Assembly (NCBI GenBank): GCA_017551845.1
Contig: JAFZKR010000162.1
Location: 1 to 12,887, forward strand
From: Bacteroidaceae bacterium
GTDB lineage: Bacteria; Bacteroidota; Bacteroidia; Bacteroidales; Bacteroidaceae
Length of the DNA: 12,887 bases
Direction of reading: 5' to 3'
The notes below the pieces were generated by a model that was given only the letters and a program-made list of their open reading frames with translations, was not told the DNA's origin and did not search any database. Below, one piece after another: positions 1-7,364 of the stretch. Made by a program: the position numbers and the translations under genes. The first letter of the stretch is position 1; each line of letters starts with the position of its first letter.

Positions 1-1
1 G

Positions 2-331
2 ATAAATGATGAAGAGATACGTGTTGTTGCCCGGTTGTTTGGACTTGAAGGTGATAATACAGCTGTTTGCAGGGCTCTGATAGACCGATACGGCCTGAAA
101 CTGGTCATTCTTACCAAGGGTGCCGACGGAAGTGAGGTCATTACAGCTGATGAAACCATTCCGCAGAAGGTGGGTAAGGTGAAAGTAGTTGATACTGTGG
201 GTGCCGGTGATTCATTCACTGCTGCCTTTGTGGTTGCTTACCTGCGCGGAGACTCATTGGCCGATGCCCAGCGCCTGGCCAATGAAACCGCCGTTTATGT
301 ATGCTCCTGTAAGGGAGCAATGCCTGAATAA
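2..331 (+). CDS. PfkB-family carbohydrate kinase, C-terminal part (5' end outside window)
   Basis: This is the last 109 residues of a ribokinase/PfkB-fold sugar kinase, which phosphorylates a sugar with ATP in the cytoplasm. The second PfkB signature, DTVGAGDSF, is visible; its GAGD motif forms the anion hole and supplies the catalytic Asp. An upstream LTKGADGS strand-turn, typical of the nucleotide-binding half, and a final helix (DAQRLANETAVYVCSCKGA) complete the fold. The frame is open to the left edge, so the start lies outside the window. A fructokinase-like role is plausible, but the substrate cannot be read from this part. The stop is 23 bases before the next gene on the same strand, with no terminator between, so the two are probably co-transcribed. 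Confidence 0.9.
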   Translation: MNDEEIRVVARLFGLEGDNTAVCRALIDRYGLKLVILTKGADGSEVITADETIPQKVGKVKVVDTVGAGDSFTAAFVVAYLRGDSLADAQRLANETAVYVCSCKGAMPE

Positions 332-354
332 TGAATTTATTTTACAATTAGTTT

Positions 355-1710
355 ATGAGAACCAGTCATATTATCGCTGTTTGTGCCATGTTGCTTGTCT
401 CTACGGCAACAGTTGCACAGAATCATGCACGCGGACAACTTAAGGTGGGTGCCGCCAAGGTTGATGTTACTCCTGCTCCCAATCAGTTGGGCCGTAATTC
501 ATACGGAGTCTTGGACAGTACGCATGTGCGTGTAATACTCTTTACAAATGGTAAGACCATAGCCGGTCTGGCCAATGTGGACGGCAATCCCAACCAGCGT
601 GTGGTTGACGCCGTTAATGAGCGCATCCAGAAGGACTTCAAAATTCCTGCCGGCAATATTCTGTGGAACGGCACGCATTGCCACTCAACAGGAACTGTTC
701 CCCAGAATGAGTTGATAGAGCGTTCCTATCAGGCCATAAAGACGGCGTATGAGAATATGGTGCCGGCTAAAGTGGGCGTAGGCAAAGGAGTCAGTTATCT
801 TAATGTCAAGCGTGACCTGTTTGATCCCGAGCGCGGTACATGGTGGGAAGGCCCTGATTATGACGGCAAGTCCGATAAGACTGTCGGAGTGGTCTATTTT
901 GAGAGTCTTGACGGCAAGCCCATTGCTACATATTACAATTATGCCATGCATGCCGTAATAACCGGCCAGTTGGATATGATTACCGGTGATTTTCCAGGCA
1001 AGTCCGAGGAGTATATCGAGGCCCGCTATGGCAAGGATTTCGTGGCAATGTTCTCATCGGGCGCTGCCGGTGACCAGAACCCGCTTTATTTTCAGCAGAC
1101 ATTTGACCTTCGTGATATCCGTATCGCCGACTATGCCAAGCGCGGTCAGGATATCTCCAACGCAATGCCTCCCGGAGGTACCGGCCTGGACCGCAACGAT
1201 CCTGAGACACATCGGCTCATGGAGGAGCAGAAACGCATGGCCGGGAGTTATGGCCAGTTGCTGGGTGAGGAGGTCAAGTACGTGATAATGATGATGCGCC
1301 GCTTTGAGACAAACGTCACGTTGGAGGCTGCCCGTTCACACGTTACTTGTCCGGGACGCCGTCAGATAAACGGTGGCGGACGTGCCGGCTATGCGGGAGA
1401 GTATGAAGATGCTGATTCCATTACGCTGGAACTTGGATTGGTGATGCTTGACGATATACCCATCTGCGGTGTGAGCGGCGAGCCGTACAATCAGATTGCG
1501 GTAGAACTTAAGAACAAGTCTCCGTACAGTTTCACCATGATGACCACTTTGACCGATGGCCACAACAAGGGCCGCGGCGGCTACATTCCTGATGATGAGT
1601 CATACGGCGCTCAGGTTTTTGAGGTGCTCAGTTCCGGTTACAAGCAGGGGTTTGCCCAAGCCGCTCTTGTGAATGGCCTTTTGGACATGATTCACGACGC
1701 TACACACTGA
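355..1710 (+). CDS. Secreted neutral/alkaline ceramidase-like protein (PF04734 N-terminal domain only)
   Basis: The 451-residue product has a signal peptide (residues 1 to about 21, ending TATVAQ). The rest resembles the N-terminal catalytic domain of neutral ceramidases: VGAAKVDVTP near residue 31, a zinc-type THCHS (H108, H110), YAMHAV (H199), a glycine-rich GAAGDQNP near 237-243, GEPYNQ (E376) and GRGGYIPDDESY (Y410). Zinc ligands in characterised ceramidases are two His, a Glu and a Tyr, and candidates for all four are present. Full bacterial ceramidases are about 650-700 residues; this one lacks the C-terminal domain. The catalytic Ser of GDVSPN in true ceramidases aligns by eye with Asn in GDQNP, so hydrolysis of ceramide is doubtful. 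It is more safely called a secreted or periplasmic metal-dependent amidase-like protein. The start at 355 gives a clean signal peptide. Confidence 0.82.
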   Translation: MRTSHIIAVCAMLLVSTATVAQNHARGQLKVGAAKVDVTPAPNQLGRNSYGVLDSTHVRVILFTNGKTIAGLANVDGNPNQRVVDAVNERIQKDFKIPAGNILWNGTHCHSTGTVPQNELIERSYQAIKTAYENMVPAKVGVGKGVSYLNVKRDLFDPERGTWWEGPDYDGKSDKTVGVVYFESLDGKPIATYYNYAMHAVITGQLDMITGDFPGKSEEYIEARYGKDFVAMFSSGAAGDQNPLYFQQTFDLRDIRIADYAKRGQDISNAMPPGGTGLDRNDPETHRLMEEQKRMAGSYGQLLGEEVKYVIMMMRRFETNVTLEAARSHVTCPGRRQINGGGRAGYAGEYEDADSITLELGLVMLDDIPICGVSGEPYNQIAVELKNKSPYSFTMMTTLTDGHNKGRGGYIPDDESYGAQVFEVLSSGYKQGFAQAALVNGLLDMIHDATH

Positions 1711-1722
1711 CGATGCAAAAGG

Positions 1723-1760
1723 AAAGGTGCAATTGGGGACAGTCCCCTTTTGCACCTTTT
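1723..1760. terminator. Bidirectional palindromic terminator, copy 1 of a dispersed repeat
   Basis: An inverted repeat with left arm 1723-1740 (AAAGGTGCAATTGGGGAC), centre base 1741 and right arm 1742-1760. The arms pair except for two T-T oppositions, and T and A runs flank both sides. It lies between the convergent PF04734 and DUF1573 genes and so probably ends both transcripts. The core GTGCAATTGGGGAC is repeated at 7077 and 9021. Confidence 0.8.
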
Positions 1761-2840
1761 TTATTTGGTGTCGATCTGGAGGCGGAGTTCCCGGAACGGG
1801 CGGGTGGGGTCGTTGGTGGTGAGGTTGATTGAGCCCATTGTGGTGGAACGCGGTTCTTTGGAGTTGGTTATTGAGACCTTGACCGGCATCTCTTTTCCGG
1901 GCTTGATTACCTGACCGGTTCCTATGCTGATGGATGTGCCCTCCATAGACTCAACGTTGCGGAATATCAGGTCAGCATTGCCTGTGTTGCCTATAACGAT
2001 TGTTTTCTTGAACACCTTGCCGGGAGCTTTCTGGCCGAATTCCACGTAAGCCGGCTCTATCCTCATGACCGGTTTTTTATCGGAATCGTTGAGTTTTTCT
2101 ATGCGAATGGCGCTTACGGCTATCGGCTCAATGCTCTTCGCACCGTCGGCCACCAGCCAAATTGTGTCACGGGCCATTCCGTAATAATTGTTTCCTGTAG
2201 GAATGGTATAAGTGATATGTATGCTCACTACCTCCTGCGGAGCAATGCTTTCGGGACAATCCACGCTCATGCCGTAACGGTTACCGGTGGTAATGACCGA
2301 TAGCTTTGAGGTAGTGTCGCCCACATTGGCAATCCTGACAACCCTGGTCACGGTTTCACCTTGTGTAATGTACCCGAAGTTGCAACGTTTGGCATTGGTC
2401 TTGACTGTGCCGGCCAGCAGGTGAGGGTATATCTGCTCCAGCCCCATGGGGATGGGATTGACATCGGCGGTTATCATAAGGCTGGCGTAGTTCCGGCGGT
2501 CCTTGGTGAACACCTCAACTTCACGAAGTACTTGTCCCTCTGTGCGTGTGGGATCAAAAGTGACGGTTATCTCACCATACTCGCCGCCGTTGACGGGCTG
2601 TGTGGTGTAGAGGGCGGTGGTGCAGCCGCAGCTGGTTGCTATATTGTCTATCTGGATCGGGTTGTTGGAAACGTTGAGGAATCTGAATACGTGCGACACT
2701 ATGCCGTCAGCCTCATTGATCTGTCCGAAATCCCATTCATAACTGTCGAACAGCATTGCGGAGTTGAGTTCATCCTGTGCCTGGGTAGTGCCGAGTGACA
2801 ATATGGCTGTAAATATAGTGAGTAATCTTTTTGTTTTCAT
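1761..2840 (-). CDS. Secreted DUF1573 protein with three Ig-like repeats
   Basis: A 359-residue exported protein with a signal peptide (residues 1 to about 22, ending TTQAQ). The first domain (about 30-125) carries the DUF1573 hallmark: DFGQINEADG, then a strand rich in F and V, then TSCGCT (C71 and C73), then GEYGEITVTFDPTRTEGQ. A second similar module covers about 145-245 (NFGYITQGETVTRVVRIANVGD). A third covers about 260-356 (VEFGQKAPGKVFKKTIVIGNTGNADLIF in two adjacent parts, then TTNDP). The fold is that of ASH/MSP-type beta-sandwiches. Its function is unknown; such proteins are common in the Bacteroidetes envelope. It is the last gene of a minus-strand operon, starting 2 bases after the hydrolase stop, and it ends at the shared palindromic terminator. 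Confidence 0.88.
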   Translation of the reverse strand: MKTKRLLTIFTAILSLGTTQAQDELNSAMLFDSYEWDFGQINEADGIVSHVFRFLNVSNNPIQIDNIATSCGCTTALYTTQPVNGGEYGEITVTFDPTRTEGQVLREVEVFTKDRRNYASLMITADVNPIPMGLEQIYPHLLAGTVKTNAKRCNFGYITQGETVTRVVRIANVGDTTSKLSVITTGNRYGMSVDCPESIAPQEVVSIHITYTIPTGNNYYGMARDTIWLVADGAKSIEPIAVSAIRIEKLNDSDKKPVMRIEPAYVEFGQKAPGKVFKKTIVIGNTGNADLIFRNVESMEGTSISIGTGQVIKPGKEMPVKVSITNSKEPRSTTMGSINLTTNDPTRPFRELRLQIDTK

Positions 2841-2842
2841 AA

Positions 2843-3478
2843 TCAGTAAAATATCTTTTCGTGTTTGATTGTTGTGACTGGTCCGTGTCCGGGATAGACG
2901 AGCGTGTCATCGGGCATAGTCAGGAGCTTGGAGCGGATACCGGTCATCAGGGCTTCATGGTTGCCGTCAGGGAAATCAGTGCGTCCGTAGCTGCCCTGGA
3001 ATATGACATCGCCCGTGAAGATGCATTTCTGCTCCTTGTTCCAGAAAACGAGGCTGCCCGGAGAGTGCCCCGGAATGTGCAGTACATGCATTATGGTGTG
3101 CCCGAAATTGACCGAATCTCCTTCATGAAGTACATTCTCTGGCTCTATGGGGTTGACGTGTCCCTCGAAATTTATGCCGAATACCGCCATTCTTGCGCCC
3201 ATTGTATTTATCCAGGGCATATCCAAGTCATTGGCCTTAGCTTTTACTCTGTAAGTCTCTTCAACAAAGAGGTTGCCGAATACGTGGTCAAAATGAAGAT
3301 GTGTATTGAGCAGCAGTTTCACGCTCAGATTGTTGTCGCGCACGAACGCAGCGAGTTTCTCAGTCTCACCGGGATAGAAACAGCCCGGATCAATGATGGC
3401 CGCCTCATTAGTCTCATCCCAAACAACGTAAGTGTTGACGGGAAGAAAGTTGAATTCAAAACACTTGACCTGCATCAT
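2843..3478 (-). CDS. Metallo-beta-lactamase-fold hydrolase (glyoxalase II-like)
   Basis: The 211-residue cytoplasmic protein has the full binuclear metal set of the fold: THLHFDH (H60, H62, D64, H65), HIPGHSPGS (H138), FTGDVIF (D157) and YPGHGP (H198). GRTDFPDGN after the bridging Asp, and a length near 210, match the small YcbL/glyoxalase-II-like group, which acts on thioesters such as S-lactoylglutathione or related molecules. No dedicated glutathione-binding C-terminal domain is present, so the substrate is open. The start ATG (3478-3476) overlaps the rsmG stop as ATGA, implying translational coupling. A second Met follows directly, so the start could be one codon later. Confidence 0.9.
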   Translation of the reverse strand: MMQVKCFEFNFLPVNTYVVWDETNEAAIIDPGCFYPGETEKLAAFVRDNNLSVKLLLNTHLHFDHVFGNLFVEETYRVKAKANDLDMPWINTMGARMAVFGINFEGHVNPIEPENVLHEGDSVNFGHTIMHVLHIPGHSPGSLVFWNKEQKCIFTGDVIFQGSYGRTDFPDGNHEALMTGIRSKLLTMPDDTLVYPGHGPVTTIKHEKIFY

Positions 3479-4098
3479 ATCTGCACATAGACCGTTTTCT
3501 TGTCCTTGAAGAACTCCTCAGTGAAGAACTTGCTGATCTCCGTTATATCTGTCGTTTTGCGGAACTTGGCCGTCTCAACACTCAAATCACCGCCCTTGAG
3601 GCAGATAATGCCGTTGGGGTAGGCATTGCGCTGAATCTTACGGTCTATCATACGGCCTGCTACAGAACAGAGGTCGGGCAGGGGCATTACCCCGCGTGAC
3701 AGTATGAACTCATACTTGTCCTTGTCCTCCTCGGCCCGTTCGTGACGGCCGATGACATTCTTCAGGCCTATCTTCGCTGCCACATCCTGAGCTACACGCA
3801 CTTTCTTGCCAATGCTGTCTATCAGGGTGAAACTGCACTCAGGGAATAATATGGCCAAAGGGATGCCGGGAAATCCGCCGCCGGTACCTACATCGGCAAT
3901 ACGGGTGCCTTGGGTAAACCTTATGACTTTGGCTATGGCAAGCGAGTGGAGCACATGATGCTCATAGAGATTGTCAATATCCTTGCGGGAAATGACGTTT
4001 ATCTTGTTGTTCCAGTCAGTATAGAGCGGCCCCAAAGCCTCCAATTGTTCGTACTGGAGTTTTGTGAGGTCAGGGAAGTACTTTCGGACAAGTTCCAT
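3475..4098 (-). CDS. rsmG: 16S rRNA (guanine527-N7)-methyltransferase RsmG
   Basis: A 207-residue Rossmann-fold methyltransferase. The N-terminal helix region contains NKINVISRKD and LYEHHVLHSL, both characteristic of RsmG/GidB. The SAM-binding loop ADVGTGGGFPGIPLAI lies at about 68-83, followed by an acidic strand end (LIDSIGKKV) and SRGVMPLPDL in place of the usual SRAVAPL. RsmG methylates N7 of G527 in the 530 loop of 16S rRNA; its loss gives low-level streptomycin resistance in other bacteria. Length and motif order are normal for the family. It lies 10 bases after the SIMPL gene stop and overlaps the hydrolase start by 4 bases. Confidence 0.96.
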   Translation of the reverse strand: MELVRKYFPDLTKLQYEQLEALGPLYTDWNNKINVISRKDIDNLYEHHVLHSLAIAKVIRFTQGTRIADVGTGGGFPGIPLAILFPECSFTLIDSIGKKVRVAQDVAAKIGLKNVIGRHERAEEDKDKYEFILSRGVMPLPDLCSVAGRMIDRKIQRNAYPNGIICLKGGDLSVETAKFRKTTDITEISKFFTEEFFKDKKTVYVQI

Positions 4099-4108
4099 CC
4101 GGAATGGA

Positions 4109-4792
4109 TTATTTAAGGTAATAAGTGACCGATGTAACTACTCTTACATTCTTGATCCACGGGGTGTTGCTGTCGCGGTCATATATTGAGAACTGACCCT
4201 GCGAAGCGGTCTGTATCTTGCCCAGCTTGGAGCCGGAGTCATCGGCGAACTTCTGTGCCACTTCACGTGCATTGCGAGTGGCCACTTCAACCATCTGAGG
4301 CTTCAGATCGTTCAGTCCGTTGAAATCGTACTGCACCTGATATTCATAATCATTGCTGGTTATGGCAATACCTTTTTTGAGCAGTTCTCCCTGCTTGAGG
4401 ATAAGCTCGCGTACCTTGTCAACATTATCAGAGCTTACTGTCACTACCTGCTGCATCTGATAGCGGCTGGCTATGTATTCGTTTGAGTATCGGTTCGCAT
4501 TACGGTCATAAACAGTTGGTGCAGTGGTGCTTATCTCTGTCTCTTTAATGCCGCCATCCTTGAGGAACTTAACAATCTCCTTGCTCTTGCTGTCCATTGA
4601 TGAGTAGAGTTTGATAAGGTCATTGTCAACATCCTGAATCACCAACGGCCAGATCACGTGATCGGCCATAACCTCCTGTGTGGCAAGTCCTTTGACGTTC
4701 ACAACACGCTTGGTGCCGGTGAATTTGCTTACAGACAGGATTATGCAGACACCCAGTGCCAGCAATCCCCAAAAGTTACCTGAGCTTTTCAT
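4109..4792 (-). CDS. SIMPL-domain (DUF541) membrane-anchored protein
   Basis: A 227-residue protein with one N-terminal hydrophobic segment (about residues 7-24, FWGLLALGVCIILSVSKF) that is either an uncleaved membrane anchor or a signal. The soluble part starts with VVNVKGLATQEVMADHVIWPL, the typical first strand of the SIMPL domain, and includes the alternating YQMQQVVTVSSDNVDKV strand and ATRNAREVAQKFADDSGSKLGK helix. The C-terminus VRVVTSVTYYLK is the family's final strand. SIMPL proteins are periplasmic and of poorly defined function. This is the first gene of the rsmG operon. No clear -7 box is visible in the roughly 140 bases upstream on this strand. Confidence 0.85.
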   Translation of the reverse strand: MKSSGNFWGLLALGVCIILSVSKFTGTKRVVNVKGLATQEVMADHVIWPLVIQDVDNDLIKLYSSMDSKSKEIVKFLKDGGIKETEISTTAPTVYDRNANRYSNEYIASRYQMQQVVTVSSDNVDKVRELILKQGELLKKGIAITSNDYEYQVQYDFNGLNDLKPQMVEVATRNAREVAQKFADDSGSKLGKIQTASQGQFSIYDRDSNTPWIKNVRVVTSVTYYLK

Positions 4793-4870
4793 TGTTACAG
4801 TGTTCTTAAGTTGTTCGTGTCAATTATTTTGTAAAGGTGACAATTTTTTCCGATACTTTTCTTCCCTTGC

Positions 4871-4902
4871 TCCACAAAGTGTGGATTTTTTATATAAGTT
4901 TG
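4871..4902 (+). promoter_or_regulatory. Promoter and small palindrome upstream of the GH43-like gene
   Basis: TAAGTTTG at 4895-4902 fits the Bacteroidetes -7 box TAnnTTTG, giving a predicted start of transcription near 4909 and a leader of about 25 bases. No good -33 element sits at the usual spacing. A perfect 6-bp inverted repeat (TCCACA-AAG-TGTGGA, 4871-4885) followed by six Ts lies just before the box. It could be an operator or a hairpin that stops transcripts entering from the left. Confidence 0.55.
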
Positions 4903-4933
4903 CAGATAGAGACTAACCTAAAAACCTTATGAT

Positions 4934-7051
4934 ATGAGAAAGTTATTGAAAATGGCTCTTGCGGTTGCTGCCGCAATGTTGGTTTGTTTAACCACTTATG
5001 CGCAGAAAAGGCATACGTTTGCCAATCCTCTTGATGTCGTTGTGGGAAATGAACGCGCCGTACGCGGCGGCGAGCCTGTAGTCATAATCTATGAGGACAA
5101 CTATTTCCTCTTCGTATCACATCGCAGGGGATATTGGTATTCACCTGATTTCCGCGACTGGACTTATGTTGATGCTCCCGGCTATCCTGCCGGAGTGGTA
5201 TCGGTAGTGGAGATGGACGGCAAGCTTATAGGCTGCTCCATGAACAACCGCAACGTCTATCGCGCCATTAACCCTTACAAAGGAGAGTGGGAGAAGATAG
5301 GCGAGCTCTCAAGTGACCGCTACGGCGATGCCAACATGTTTGTCGATGATGACGGCCGCCTGTACATGTATTTTGGCTGGTCACAGATAATGCCTTTCCA
5401 GGTGGTGGAGCTCAATAAGGAGACCTTCAAGGAGATAGGTGAGCCCAAGCCGCTGTTCTGGAGCGATATCAAGAACCACGGATTCGAGGTCCGCAAGCCC
5501 GAGGATGTAATCTACTCAATCTTTAACGGCCGCCGTGATTACGGCCCCGAGGAGCTCCCCTGGATTGAGGGTCCGTACATGATCAAGCATAACGGCAAGT
5601 ACTATCTGCAGTACGCAGCCATAGGCCTTGAGTTCATATCATACTCACACGGTATCTATGTGTCCGACAGTCCCATGGGCCCGTTCACCTACAGCGAGCA
5701 CAACCCGCTTACATTCAAGACCAGCGGCTTCCAGGTAGGTGCCGGTCACGGAAGCACTTTCCATGATAAGAAGGGTAACCTTTGGACCATCTGTATGATT
5801 CCCGCACAGTATGGTGAGGGCGGCCGCGGTTCGGAGCTGGCCATCTATCCTACAGCCGTCGATAAGCAGGGCGTCATGTACTCAAATACATCACTTGGTG
5901 ACTATCCGCAGTACTATCCTGATGAGCGCAAGGTTGGGGGAGTTGACAACTATGTAGATTGGAAACTGCTGTCAGTGAATAAGAAAGCCATTGTATCTTC
6001 AACCTTTGAGAACTATGCTCCCTCTCAGGCTCTCGATGAGGACTTCAAGACCTGCTGGGTGGCCGCTACGGGCGATGCCGGCGAGTTCTTTACCGTTGAC
6101 CTAGGTGCTGTGGCTACCATCAATGCCATACAGCTCAACTGGGACCATATTGGCGCAGCACGTGCAGCCGGCGGTCGTGGCGGTATGATGGGCGGTGCCA
6201 GTCCTCAGCAGGCTGAGCAGCTCTATCAGTGCTACGAGGTGTTTGTATCGAACGATAACTTCAGCTGGACGAAGATTATCAGCAAGCCCCAGAACAAACT
6301 GGAACTCAAGCATGACTATAATGAACTTGAGAATCCCGTCAGCGCCCGTTACGTCAAGGTCGTCAATGTGGCAACTTATGATAATGCCAAGTTCTCAATC
6401 AAGGATCTTCGTGTGTTCGGAACCACTCCGCAGATGAAGACCCAGAAGGTCAAGAAGTTTATGGCTGTACGTAATCCCGATGACCGTCGTGAGGCCAATG
6501 TCATTTGGGAACCTGTTCCGGGAGCCGACGGCTACATTGTACGCTATGGTATAGAGAAGAAGAAACTCTACAACAGCTACATCGTTTACGGCAAGAATGA
6601 ACTCTACATGCACTCCCTTAACACCGCTCCCAAGAACTATTACTTTGAGGTTGAGGCATTAAGCAGCGGTCTTCCCAAGTATTATGAGAACCCGCTTGAG
6701 ACTATCGGTCTGGGCGCCGAGATCCAGCTTGCACAGCGCGGAGGCGGCGGTAATGCAGGTTATGCCCAGGGGGCTGGGACCAGGTACATAATGCTCAAGG
6801 AGGGTATGACCGAGTACTCGTTCGGTGAGGTTGATCCCGGCACATGGACTCTGAGTCACTCCTACGGCCCCGTTCTGTGGTCAGGACAGCTTACCGAGAA
6901 GGAACTCATTTCAAATGAGCCAAATCCCAAACCCACCGTAACCGCTAAGCTCACACTGCTGGGCGAAGGCACAAACAATACCGGCTATCTTGAGATGCAG
7001 GTTATTCCCGGAAGGTTGAAGGGCATCATCAAGGTTGTGGTTAAGAAATAG
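4934..7051 (+). CDS. Secreted GH43-like five-bladed propeller enzyme with discoidin-like and FnIII-like modules
   Basis: The 705-residue exported protein has a signal peptide (1 to about 23, ending TTYAQ). Residues about 30-330 look like a GH43/GH-F five-bladed beta-propeller: GEPVVIIYEDNYFLF, YGDANMFVDDDGRLYMYFG (D132 and nearby Asp as pKa modulator), WIEGPYMIKHNGKYYLQY (E212, candidate general acid) and VGAGHGSTFHDKKGN. Residues about 345-497 resemble an F5/8 type C (discoidin) carbohydrate-binding module (FTVDLGAVATINAIQL ... ARYVKVVN ... IKDLRVFG). Residues about 508-580 look like fibronectin type III (VIWEPVPGADGYIVRYG). The end (about 617-705) is a beta-rich tail of unknown kind. Family members remove arabinose, xylose or galactose from plant or host glycans; the substrate is unassigned here. 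The usual N-terminal catalytic Asp seems to be Glu (E47), so activity is uncertain. Glycine-rich loops (407-422, 602-615) interrupt the modules. Confidence 0.82.
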   Translation: MRKLLKMALAVAAAMLVCLTTYAQKRHTFANPLDVVVGNERAVRGGEPVVIIYEDNYFLFVSHRRGYWYSPDFRDWTYVDAPGYPAGVVSVVEMDGKLIGCSMNNRNVYRAINPYKGEWEKIGELSSDRYGDANMFVDDDGRLYMYFGWSQIMPFQVVELNKETFKEIGEPKPLFWSDIKNHGFEVRKPEDVIYSIFNGRRDYGPEELPWIEGPYMIKHNGKYYLQYAAIGLEFISYSHGIYVSDSPMGPFTYSEHNPLTFKTSGFQVGAGHGSTFHDKKGNLWTICMIPAQYGEGGRGSELAIYPTAVDKQGVMYSNTSLGDYPQYYPDERKVGGVDNYVDWKLLSVNKKAIVSSTFENYAPSQALDEDFKTCWVAATGDAGEFFTVDLGAVATINAIQLNWDHIGAARAAGGRGGMMGGASPQQAEQLYQCYEVFVSNDNFSWTKIISKPQNKLELKHDYNELENPVSARYVKVVNVATYDNAKFSIKDLRVFGTTPQMKTQKVKKFMAVRNPDDRREANVIWEPVPGADGYIVRYGIEKKKLYNSYIVYGKNELYMHSLNTAPKNYYFEVEALSSGLPKYYENPLETIGLGAEIQLAQRGGGGNAGYAQGAGTRYIMLKEGMTEYSFGEVDPGTWTLSHSYGPVLWSGQLTEKELISNEPNPKPTVTAKLTLLGEGTNNTGYLEMQVIPGRLKGIIKVVVKK

Positions 7052-7071
7052 TGCAATTGAGTGCAATTAAG

Positions 7072-7110
7072 AAAATGTGCAATTGGGGACTGTCCCCAAT
7101 TGCACATTTT
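7072..7110. terminator. Perfect 19-bp palindrome, copy 2 of the dispersed repeat; terminator of the GH43-like gene
   Basis: The arms 7072-7090 and 7092-7110 are exact reverse complements around a single T (7091), so the unit is a 39-base perfect palindrome with A and T runs at its ends. It starts 21 bases after the GH43-like stop and would act as an intrinsic terminator. Two further GTGCAATT octamers precede it at 7051 and 7061. Confidence 0.85.
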
Positions 7111-7127
7111 TCTTCTTGCTGATATTA

Positions 7128-7182
7128 AGGCTCCGCCCTTGCCGGCTCAGTGCAGGGGGAAACAGATGACACAAAAGGACCG
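7128..7182 (+). repeat. Short copy of a repeat element (left end plus 40-bp right end)
   Basis: Positions 7143-7182 match 7852-7891 over 40 bases with one mismatch (G/A at 7151/7860). The bases just before (7128-7137, AGGCTCCGCC) also match the left end of the long copy (7645-7654, AGGCTCCACC). Only about five bases separate these two parts here, against about 197 in the long copy. This looks like an internally deleted, or unfilled, form of the same element. Confidence 0.75.
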
Positions 7183-7189
7183 TTTTATA

Positions 7190-7220
7190 TTGCTCAATTT
7201 AGAAACTATTAATATTTTTG
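7190..7220 (+). promoter_or_regulatory. Bacteroidetes-type promoter for a candidate small RNA
   Basis: TTG at 7190-7192, a 20-base spacer and TATTTTTG at 7213-7220 form a good match to the Bacteroidetes consensus. Transcription is predicted to start near 7227. The -7 box begins 31 bases after the end of the short repeat copy. Confidence 0.65.
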
Positions 7221-7226
7221 CGGCAG

Positions 7227-7364
7227 TTAAGTAAGTCGTGGGTTGACGATGTATATGGGTAGTGCACAAGTCCCCGCCAGCATAGCATCACACTGAAAAG
7301 CGTAAACCTCACTCACGCATTAAGGGGCAAAAACAGGCATCTCCAGAAATGGAGATGTCTTTTT
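7227..7364 (+). ncRNA. Candidate small RNA (promoter-terminator unit, about 138 nt)
   Basis: A good promoter (7190-7220) and a strong terminator (7335-7364) bracket a stretch without a convincing gene. The predicted RNA has a small 5' hairpin (TCGT/ACGA near 7237-7249), a possible long-range pairing of CCCC near 7273 with GGGG near 7323, and a GCGT/ACGC hairpin near 7300. I do not recognise it as tmRNA, SRP RNA, RNase P or a tRNA. A 15-codon frame (7249-7296, ATG to TGA) exists but has no supporting evidence. The start of transcription is a prediction. Confidence 0.4.
7335..7364. terminator. GAAA-loop hairpin terminator shared by convergent units
   Basis: CATCTCCA (7338-7345), a GAAA tetraloop and TGGAGATG (7350-7357) form an 8-bp stem, extended to 11 bp by A-U, G-C and G-U pairs. 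TCTTTTT follows on the plus strand and CCTGTTTTTG on the minus strand, so it can act in both directions: for the plus-strand small RNA and for the decayed minus-strand gene. Confidence 0.75.

Noticed and set aside
2361..2798. 145-codon plus-strand frame opposite the DUF1573 gene
   Set aside because: Antisense shadow of a well-supported exported protein; no upstream signals.
2861..3490. 209-codon plus-strand frame opposite the metallo-beta-lactamase-fold gene
   Set aside because: The minus-strand gene has the complete metal motif set and fits the operon; the plus-strand product has no domain and no promoter.
7051..7110. CRISPR-like repeat array from the GTGCAATT octamers
   Set aside because: The repeats are only 8 bases with irregular spacing and merge into a palindrome; there are no spacers and no cas genes.
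7249..7296. 15-codon frame (MYMGSAQVPASIASH) inside the candidate small RNA
   Set aside because: Too short, no ribosome-binding evidence or recognised leader-peptide pattern; mentioned only as a possibility in the RNA entry.
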